This document shows, piece after piece, positions 7,312 to 13,282 of a stretch of DNA of 15,235 nucleotides. The DNA is taken from the NCBI GenBank assembly GCA_007117275.1, contig SKGV01000026.1, forward strand, positions 1-15,235, read 5' to 3'. Under the pieces are notes generated by a model. It was not told the DNA's origin. It was given only the letters and a program-made list of their open reading frames with translations, and made no database searches. This stretch comes from Methylophaga sp. GTDB taxonomy: Bacteria > Pseudomonadota > Gammaproteobacteria > Nitrosococcales > Methylophagaceae. Within the stretch, counting starts at the first letter, position 1, and each line of letters starts with the position of its first letter. Both the position numbers and the translations under genes were made by a program.

Positions 7312-8286
7312 ATGGCCGACAAAACTCATAGCTTTCCGCCACTGTTTCAGCCGCAGCGTCGTCATTATTGTAAGGCGATTACTGCGGTCATTGCCCTGGC
7401 GTTAATACCTAAATCGATAAGAGCTTATGGCGTCGGCAATGGGGAAAGACTGGAAATCACCGATGGTCTTGGCCGTCAGGTATCGATTGCACGACCACCT
7501 CAACGGATCGTGTCAATTTTTTCCAGTAATACCGAGTTGCTGCATGCGCTGGGCGCTACGGATCGCATTGTCGGCATAGAGGAATTCACCCGATACCCGC
7601 CGGATATTCGTGATGGTCGAACTATTGTGGGTGGTCGATTGGGTTTTTCTGTTGAGACGATTGCCCGTCTGGAACCGGATTTGGTGGTGATGACGCCTGC
7701 CCGACAAGCCGTGAATACATTACTCAAACCGATGCAGACCATCGGTGTGCCTGTGGTGGTCATGCTGCATCGTAATCTGGCTGAAATATTCAGCAATCTC
7801 AGTTTGTTAGGCCATGTTCTTGGCAATCTGCTGCATGCCGAGAGTGTAATTGAACAGTTACAACAGCGGCTGCAAGTTGTTGATCGACAATTGGCAGGCG
7901 TTCGGCGTCCGAGAGTCTATTTTGAAACCGGTCAGAATGACCGTGGCAACTTTACCACTGTCCGTAAAGGACACTACACCTATGACGCCATGTTGCGAGC
8001 CGGAGCGGAATCGATATTTGACGATCTGGACCAAATCACTCAGGTCAGTGGCGAAGCCATTATTGCAGCGGATCCAGAGGTGATTTTGTTGGCACGCAAT
8101 GATGGTCATCCCGACAGTGTTAAACATCGACCTGGCTGGCAGAGCATCAGCGCTGTCAGAAATAACCGGGTGTTCATGGTGCCGCGTGAGTTATTTTTGA
8201 TCCCCGGCCCACGGGTTGTTGATGGTGTGGAGATGCTGGCGCCGTTGTTGCACCCGGATATTTTTGTCAATCAGGGCGCTGCTTGA
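7312..8286 (+). CDS. Periplasmic substrate-binding protein of an ABC transporter (BtuF/FecB type), 324 aa
   Basis: It should carry the ligand from the receptor to the inner-membrane permease. The N-terminal half shows the classic pattern of this family, PQRIVSIFSSNTELLHALGA (63-82), then DRIVGIEEFTRYPPD and LEPDLVVM. The C-terminal lobe has VYFETG and ADPEVILLA. There is no ZnuA-like His-rich loop, so it belongs to the siderophore/cobalamin class rather than the free-zinc class. The signal peptide has a QRRHYCK motif (15-21) before the hydrophobic stretch AITAVIALALIP, which resembles a Tat signal; cleavage is probably near SIRA|YG (residue 38). The stop codon overlaps the ATG of the permease (TGATG). 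The ligand is unknown. Confidence 0.9.
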   Translation: MADKTHSFPPLFQPQRRHYCKAITAVIALALIPKSIRAYGVGNGERLEITDGLGRQVSIARPPQRIVSIFSSNTELLHALGATDRIVGIEEFTRYPPDIRDGRTIVGGRLGFSVETIARLEPDLVVMTPARQAVNTLLKPMQTIGVPVVVMLHRNLAEIFSNLSLLGHVLGNLLHAESVIEQLQQRLQVVDRQLAGVRRPRVYFETGQNDRGNFTTVRKGHYTYDAMLRAGAESIFDDLDQITQVSGEAIIAADPEVILLARNDGHPDSVKHRPGWQSISAVRNNRVFMVPRELFLIPGPRVVDGVEMLAPLLHPDIFVNQGAA

Positions 8287-9308
8287 TGATAAGTCATTAT
8301 TTGCGTCCTGCGTTATTTGTCAGCCATCGTCATCCGGCCGTAATGATTGGCATTGCCCTAGTGTGTTGTTTTGTGATTTCAGCATGGCTTGGCTCTGAAA
8401 TTCTGAGTCCGGTCACGATGTGGCATACCCTGAACAATCCAGAATCGGTCATGCGAACACTGATTTTGGAGTGGCGAATTCCGCGGGTACTGACCACATT
8501 CTGTGTCGGTGCCTGTCTGGGCATGGCGGGTGTGATTTTTCAGGGTGTATTTCGCAACCCACTTGCCGAACCACATCTGTTGGGCAGTGCCAGTGGCGCC
8601 TCTGTCGGGGCTGCGATTGCCTTGATGATGCCAGCACTGTTTCCGGGGCCATTTTTCTTGCCCATTATGGCGTTTGCCGGGGCCTGGTTGACCACATTAC
8701 TGGTTGTTAGTCTTGCCAGAGTCGCCAGAGTTGAAAGCGGCTTTGGTTTGATTTTGGCCGGAGTTGCCATTGCCGCCTTGCTGGCAGCTGTTCGAGGGCT
8801 GATCATGCTGACGCTGTCTGATGATGCGGTCAGTTTGCAGGTGATATTGAGCTGGACACTGGGAGGCATTCAAACGCCGACCTGGCAGGAATTCTTCTTG
8901 TTCATGCTGCTGACAATCATCGGTTTTATATTGTGTCATCGACTGGCCAGGGGTTTGGATATTTTGGGCTTGGGCTCAGACACCGCAAGAAATATGGGGC
9001 TGGATGTGACTCGGTTCATGCACCGCTCGGTACTGATTGCGGCAGCAGTGACAGCATTGGCGGTTGTTTGGGGCGGTCTGATTGGTTTTATTGGTCTGGT
9101 CATTCCCCACATGATTCGTTGGTGGCTGGGACCAAGACACCATCGATTGATGATCTATAGCGCGCTGGCATCTGGTGCAGCATTAATGGTGTTTGATGGT
9201 GTTGCCCGTTCAATTATGCCGCCTGCCGAGATTCCATTAGGCCTGTTGACGGCCTTGCTCGGTGCGCCATTCTTTTTGTTTATTCTAACCAAGGAAGCAC
9301 GACGATGA
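8286..9308 (+). CDS. FecCD-type ABC transporter permease (BtuC-like), 340 aa
   Basis: Inner-membrane subunit that forms a homodimeric channel. The family hallmarks are RIPRVLTTFCVGACLGMAG (about 64-82), FQGVFRNPLAEPHLLG, and near the end GLIGFIGLVIPHMIR (264-278), the stretch that contacts the ATPase. Eight to ten hydrophobic segments cover the length. I chose the ATG at 8286, which overlaps the stop of the binding-protein gene by one base; a TTG one codon upstream is in frame but less likely. It overlaps the ATPase gene by 4 bases (ATGA), so the three genes are translationally coupled. Confidence 0.94.
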   Translation: MISHYLRPALFVSHRHPAVMIGIALVCCFVISAWLGSEILSPVTMWHTLNNPESVMRTLILEWRIPRVLTTFCVGACLGMAGVIFQGVFRNPLAEPHLLGSASGASVGAAIALMMPALFPGPFFLPIMAFAGAWLTTLLVVSLARVARVESGFGLILAGVAIAALLAAVRGLIMLTLSDDAVSLQVILSWTLGGIQTPTWQEFFLFMLLTIIGFILCHRLARGLDILGLGSDTARNMGLDVTRFMHRSVLIAAAVTALAVVWGGLIGFIGLVIPHMIRWWLGPRHHRLMIYSALASGAALMVFDGVARSIMPPAEIPLGLLTALLGAPFFLFILTKEARR

Positions 9309-10177
9309 GCACACATATCATTGAGTCGCGAAAGATTCACGCAAGTGCCGGCCAAAAGCTTTTGTTAACTGATATCAACCTATCGGTGCCACAAGGTCAG
9401 TTTGTTGCTTTGGTCGGACCCAATGGCGCGGGCAAATCGACATTACTCAAACTGTTGTCGGGGCTGGTTTATGCAGATAGCGGTGAGATCACGCTGTCGG
9501 GCAGTAATATTGCCCGCATGAAGCCTGCAGAGATCTCAGCGCTGTTGTCTTACCTGCCACAACGCTCAGAGATTTACTGGAATTATCGTGTCAGTGATAT
9601 TCTTGAAATTCACTCGGCCACGGACAGTCTCTCATTGACCACTGCCCATGCCGTGTTTTCTGCTTACGATCACGCCAAAGCGTTTGATATTGAACAGTTG
9701 ATAGAACGTCAGTTCAAAACTTTGTCTGGCGGCGAACAGGCCAGAGTGCTGCTGGCTGCCTGTTTGATTTCCAGTCCATCTATTTTGCTGGCTGATGAAC
9801 CAGCTGCTGCACTGGATGTTTCGCACCAATTACAGTTGTTGAAAATCATCAAGGACAGAACCAGTGATGGCCTAACCGCGATTGTGGTGATGCATGATCT
9901 GAATCTTGCCACGCGATTTGCAGATCGCATCATCGTGCTTAATAACGGCAAGATACAGATGGATGGAGCGAGCAGGGAGGTCAGCCTGTCACCAGCACTG
10001 GATCACCATTTTGACGTTTATTTTCAGCGTCTAAGTCACGAACAGCAGACTATCCTAGTGCCTGATTTTCACTCGGCAAGACCAGCAGATGAGCTTGCCA
10101 GTACTTCGAAATCCACTCCTGAAAGTAGTCTGATCCCGAGTCCACCATTGCCGGAAACGTTATTGTCAGTCAGATAA
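9305..10177 (+). CDS. ABC transporter ATP-binding protein (FecE/BtuD type), 290 aa
   Basis: Powers the permease encoded just upstream. It has Walker A GPNGAGKST (38-46), the Q-loop at LPQ (84-86), signature LSGGEQ (140-145), Walker B ILLADEP with catalytic E165 (159-166), D-loop AALD and H-loop H197 (VVMHDL). The core ends near residue 250. A tail of about 35 residues rich in Ser, Pro and Thr (from SARPADEL to LLSVR) is not part of the usual domain and looks disordered. Its stop is directly followed by the third operator copy. No terminator is visible after it, so some read-through into the COG0523 gene is possible. Confidence 0.95.
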   Translation: MSTHIIESRKIHASAGQKLLLTDINLSVPQGQFVALVGPNGAGKSTLLKLLSGLVYADSGEITLSGSNIARMKPAEISALLSYLPQRSEIYWNYRVSDILEIHSATDSLSLTTAHAVFSAYDHAKAFDIEQLIERQFKTLSGGEQARVLLAACLISSPSILLADEPAAALDVSHQLQLLKIIKDRTSDGLTAIVVMHDLNLATRFADRIIVLNNGKIQMDGASREVSLSPALDHHFDVYFQRLSHEQQTILVPDFHSARPADELASTSKSTPESSLIPSPPLPETLLSVR

Positions 10178-10190
10178 GATTTGATATATC
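10163..10190 (+). promoter_or_regulatory. Candidate sigma-70 promoter of the COG0523 gene
   Basis: TTGTCA (10163-10168) and TATATC (10185-10190) are 16 bases apart, the same spacing as the candidate promoter at 4298. The operator copy at 10178-10195 covers the -10 box. It starts inside the end of the ATPase gene. Weak consensus, so low confidence. Confidence 0.35.
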
Positions 10191-10195
10191 GTATC
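10178..10195. promoter_or_regulatory. Third Zur-like operator copy (14 of 18 matches)
   Basis: GATTTGATATATCGTATC matches the perfect palindrome at 4074-4091 at 14 positions and keeps GAT and TATC ends. It starts right after the ATPase stop codon and lies 145 bases before the COG0523 start. The leader between (10196-10340) holds a 7-bp hairpin TCAGAGC/GCTCTGA (10271-10289) and no gene. Confidence 0.5.
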
Positions 10196-10340
10196 TATCA
10201 TTGGCAAGGCATGCTCGTGCCGTGCAATGGGCGATCTCGTTGCCAACATCAATGCAGGGTTTCTTGAAAATCAGAGCAGGCAGCTCTGAAGGGCAGGAGG
10301 CAATGCTCTGTCAATTTGCACCCACAAATAAGGAGTTACC

Positions 10341-11341
10341 ATGTCAAACGCACAAACCAATCCAGCACCAGCGCAAATTCCGGTGACCATCCTGACAGGC
10401 TATCTGGGGAGTGGCAAAACCACACTTATTAACCACATCCTGAACGCTCCGCGTGTCAGCGCATCGCAGTCATTGAAAACGAATTTGGCGAGGAAGGGAT
10501 TGATAATGAGTTGCTGGTTCAGGACAGCGATGAACAGATTATTGAGATGAATAATGGCTGTATCTGTTGCACAGTTCGCGGCGATCTGGTTCGAATTCTC
10601 AACGAACTATCAGAGAAAAAAGCCGATGGTCGCGTTAAATTTGACCGGGTCATCATCGAAACAACTGGGCTTGCTGATCCGGCGCCTGTCGCGCAAACCT
10701 TTTTTGTTGATGATGACGTTCACGATCAATATATACTTGATGCAATCGTGACCACTGTTGACGCCAAACACGCTCAATCACAGTTAGATCAACACCATGA
10801 AGCACAGGAGCAAGTGGGTTTTGCTGATCGTATTCTGATCACCAAATCAGATCTGGTTGATGATGCTGCACTACAAAGTTTACGTTCACGTCTCAGAAGA
10901 ATGAACTCACGCGCAGCGATGATTGAAGTCAATCATGGCAATGCGGATATTGAACAAATTCTTGATATTAAGGGGTTTAATCTCAATGCGATACTCGAGA
11001 TAGAGCCCGACTTTCTCGACGATGTTGCGCATGATCATGACGACCACATTACCTCATTCGTCTTTACAGAGACCCGTGCTCTGGATCCGGACAGGCTTGA
11101 GGAATTTCTGACGGTGATTATCAATACTTTTGGTACTCAGCTACTTCGTTACAAAGGTGTATTGCATGTCGATGGCATGGCGCATCGGATAGTGCTTCAA
11201 GGGGTACACATGCTCATGGGCAGTGTGCCGGGTGCTAAATGGGGTGATCCCGAACAGCGACAGACCAAGTTTGTGTTCATCGGCAAAGATATGCCCAAAG
11301 AAATCATTCTTCAAGGTCTGCAAAGCTGCGTGGTTGAATAG
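10341..11341 (+). pseudogene. COG0523 (G3E family) GTPase, zinc metallochaperone type, interrupted by a one-base frameshift
   Basis: COG0523 proteins are GTPases that hand metal to client enzymes; a subgroup is induced by zinc starvation. AAGGAG (10330-10335) precedes the ATG. Frame one gives Walker A GYLGSGKTT (20-28) and NHILNAPR, then loses similarity and stops at 10550. Frame two resumes with the expected sequence from about 10457 (QRIAVIENEFGEEGIDNELL) and runs to 11341 with the metal motif GCICC, ETTGLADP, and TKSD for guanine binding. A His/Asp-rich patch DHDDH precedes the C-terminal domain. One missing base near 10454-10457 explains both; adding it restores 333 residues. No slippery sequence is visible, so this is either a true mutation or a sequencing error. 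The rest of the gene is well conserved, which favours a recent or artificial event. Confidence 0.88.
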
Positions 11342-11345
11342 CAAA

Positions 11346-11386
11346 AGCCTGTCTCGGTCTGTGAAATTCACAGGCCGGGACAGGCT
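11346..11386. terminator. Long hairpin between convergent genes, probable terminator
   Basis: Twenty bases on each side (AGCCTGTC... and ...GACAGGCT) pair almost fully around a tiny AT loop, with two G-T wobbles. On the minus strand the hairpin is followed by TTTT, so it fits best as the terminator of the hydrolase gene. On the + strand it follows the COG0523 stop by 4 bases but lacks a T-run. Confidence 0.7.
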
Positions 11387-11399
11387 GATTGGTCTCAGT

Positions 11400-12143
11400 C
11401 TAACGCAAGGTTCTGCTAAATAGATTCAGTGCCAGTTGATAGCCAATCGCTGCGGTTTGAGCATCATATCGACCGCCATCGCCTTCATCACGCATAAAGG
11501 CATGTTCGGCATTAAACTCATGCCAGGTAAAGGTAATGTTGGTTTTGTTCAGTGCAGCGTGGATTTTATCCAGACCTTCTCGGGGCACATGATTGTCCTG
11601 CTTGCCCCAGATCATCAGTAATTCGCCTTTGATATCGTCCAGACGTTCCATACTGTGCTGGCCCGGCTTGTTGGGGATTTTCTGAATATGTAAGTCCGTG
11701 GCGTAGAAGCAGGCTGTGCCTTTGACTTCCGGCTGTAAGGCAGCACGGAAAGCCAAATGACCGCCAATACAATAGCCCATGGCGCCAATATGGCCATTAC
11801 TCCAGGGCTGTTGTTTGACAAAGTCAATCATCGCCCGGTTATCAGAATCATAGCCTTCAATATCCTTGGCTTCTTTGTCGGCATTACCTTTGTCGCGTCC
11901 GGCATCGTCATAACCGAGCACACTGCCTATCGGGTTGAGTTCATGAAACACTTCAGGCACTAGCACCGCATAACCATGGCTGGCCATAAAGCGCGCCGCA
12001 CGTTCGATGGGGCCGGTTTGTTGAAAAATTTCAGAATAAAACAGAATGACAGGAAAACGGCCTTCAGCGACCGGACGGTGAATATATGTCCGCATAACAC
12101 CGGTGGCGGTATCGAGATCGGCAAAATGGCTTTGTATTTTCAT
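11400..12143 (-). CDS. Dienelactone hydrolase family protein (alpha/beta hydrolase), 247 aa
   Basis: Family members hydrolyse dienelactone in chloroaromatic breakdown, but many act on other small esters. The catalytic triad is visible: C125 in GYCIGGH, D183 in WGKQDNHVP and H214 in NAEHAFMRDEG; E38 in FYSEIF matches the Glu that primes the Cys. It has no signal peptide, so it is cytoplasmic. I chose the ATG at 12143, with AAGG about 8 bases upstream, over an in-frame TTG one codon earlier. It is a stand-alone gene on the minus strand, divergent from the TorF gene. The substrate cannot be told from sequence. Confidence 0.92.
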   Translation of the reverse strand: MKIQSHFADLDTATGVMRTYIHRPVAEGRFPVILFYSEIFQQTGPIERAARFMASHGYAVLVPEVFHELNPIGSVLGYDDAGRDKGNADKEAKDIEGYDSDNRAMIDFVKQQPWSNGHIGAMGYCIGGHLAFRAALQPEVKGTACFYATDLHIQKIPNKPGQHSMERLDDIKGELLMIWGKQDNHVPREGLDKIHAALNKTNITFTWHEFNAEHAFMRDEGDGGRYDAQTAAIGYQLALNLFSRTLR

Positions 12144-12254
12144 CAAAAATCCTTATGGCTAACGCTTCGAAAATAAGTGGCAACGTATTTGGTCAGCGGC
12201 TCATGCTATCACTATTGGCGGTGAATTTTATGCTGTTTCGCTATCACGAGACCA

Positions 12255-12291
12255 TGCACCAGTTCGAAACAGTTCTGTAACAATTTGCACC
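12255..12291 (+). promoter_or_regulatory. Two NtrC-like half-sites (TGCACC) upstream of a sigma-54 promoter
   Basis: TGCACC occurs at 12255-12260 and 12286-12291, 31 bases apart (about three helical turns). The second continues as TTTGCACCCATTTGG, similar to NtrC sites (GCAC-N7-GTGC), though the right half is degenerate. They lie about 134 and 103 bases before the expected start site, close to the enhancer positions of E. coli glnA. Only half-sites match, so this is tentative. Confidence 0.35.
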
Positions 12292-12365
12292 CATTTGGAT
12301 AGCTTTTAGCAGATTAGATACGCAATGTATTTTGTAACCTACTGATGTAAATGAACTTATTATTC

Positions 12366-12380
12366 TGGCATGCAAAATGC
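12366..12380 (+). promoter_or_regulatory. Candidate sigma-54 (-24/-12) promoter of the TorF gene
   Basis: TGGCATGCAAAATGC fits the sigma-54 pattern TGGCACG-N4-TTGC with GG at 12367-12368 and GC at 12379-12380, exactly 10 bases apart. Two positions differ from consensus. Transcription would start near 12391, about 49 bases before the ATG. The same bases also form a weak inverted repeat GGCAT/ATGCC. The remaining 296-base gap to the hydrolase gene holds no gene. Confidence 0.55.
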
Positions 12381-12439
12381 CTATCTAGTTGTGTCAATTA
12401 AGACGTGAGTTAAATCCATTCCATTAGTAAGGAGCAATT

Positions 12440-13171
12440 ATGCAACTCAGAAAATTATCAGCAGCCATTTGTGCAGCCACTTCACTGTTTGTCGCAGGTA
12501 CTGCAGCGGCGTGGGAGAGTGCAGATGGTCAACATGCTACTTCAGCCACTGTTGAACTGTTTTCGGACTACGTTTTCCGCGGCATTAGCTTGTCCGATAA
12601 CAAACCAGCCATTCAAGGCAGTTTCGACTACGAACACGCCAGTGGTTTCTACACCGGTATCTGGGGCAGTAATATCTCCCTTGGTGATGCCAGTAGTGAA
12701 GTTGGTGATTACGGCGGCTTTGCCAGTGAAATCATGGATACCGGCATTGAATACGATCTAGGTGTATGGCGCTATATGTTCCCGGGCGAGAGTGGTGCCA
12801 ATAACAACGAAGTCTATGCTTCACTGGGCTATAGCTACTTCACCTTCAGCTATGCCTATGCCAAAAACTTCGAAGGGTTTGGTGAAACAGGCCATTACTA
12901 CAATATCGCCTTTGATTATGAGCTGCCCGTTTTCGGTGGTGTTGGCTTCACGGCTGCCTATGGCTATCAAGATTTCAGCAGCAGCCTGAAGCGTGAGATG
13001 GACTCTCCTGTCGGTAGCTACTCTGACTACTATGTCGCACTGACTAAAGAGTTTGTCGGCTTTGACTGGACGCTGGCGTATACCGGTGTTGACAGCGATG
13101 GTCGTAAATACGTTGATAGATCAAGTGTCGCAAAAGACAAGTTCATTTTTTCTGTGGGCAAATCCTTCTAA
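12440..13171 (+). CDS. TorF family putative porin (Gcw_chp family), 243 aa
   Basis: Small outer-membrane barrel family of poorly known function. The signal peptide covers about residues 1-24 (KLSAAICAATSLFVAGTAAA|WE). The family signature is near the start of the mature protein, SATVELFSDYVFRGISLSDNKP (37-58). Alternating aromatic beta-strand patterns follow, and the protein ends in Phe (FSVGKSF), as barrels do. AAGGAG at 12429-12434 precedes the ATG by 5 bases. Behind a candidate sigma-54 promoter and before a strong terminator, it is likely a single-gene transcript, perhaps switched on when nitrogen is short. The solute it passes is unknown; urea is conceivable given the next gene, but unproven. 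Confidence 0.9.
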   Translation: MQLRKLSAAICAATSLFVAGTAAAWESADGQHATSATVELFSDYVFRGISLSDNKPAIQGSFDYEHASGFYTGIWGSNISLGDASSEVGDYGGFASEIMDTGIEYDLGVWRYMFPGESGANNNEVYASLGYSYFTFSYAYAKNFEGFGETGHYYNIAFDYELPVFGGVGFTAAYGYQDFSSSLKREMDSPVGSYSDYYVALTKEFVGFDWTLAYTGVDSDGRKYVDRSSVAKDKFIFSVGKSF

Positions 13172-13196
13172 TTTGTATTATTAGAGGCTTAATGCT

Positions 13197-13241
13197 AAAT
13201 CCCGGTCATTGCCAGTTCGCTGGCGATGACCGGGATTTTTT
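13197..13241 (+). terminator. Strong intrinsic terminator after the TorF gene
   Basis: A 19-bp stem (13197-13215 with 13220-13238, one G-T wobble) closes on a TTCG tetraloop and runs into six T at 13236-13241. It lies 25 bases after the TorF stop. It also separates the convergent urea carboxylase gene, though the minus strand has only a short T-run. Confidence 0.93.
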
Positions 13242-13282
13242 ATGCGGCTTAGATTGCCCAGTTGTGTTCAATCCAGCCCAGT

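Noticed and set aside
5188..10177. Vitamin B12 uptake system (BtuB-BtuF-BtuC-BtuD)
   Set aside because: The architecture fits, but no riboswitch is present, while Zur-like operators and zinc-type neighbours are. Kept only as an alternative.
10201..10386. 61-codon open frame over the COG0523 leader
   Set aside because: It overlaps the start of the COG0523 gene in another frame, lacks a ribosome site and resembles nothing.
10440..10475. Programmed ribosomal frameshift in the COG0523 gene
   Set aside because: No slippery heptamer or nearby strong structure is visible, and programmed shifting is not known for this family; an indel is simpler.
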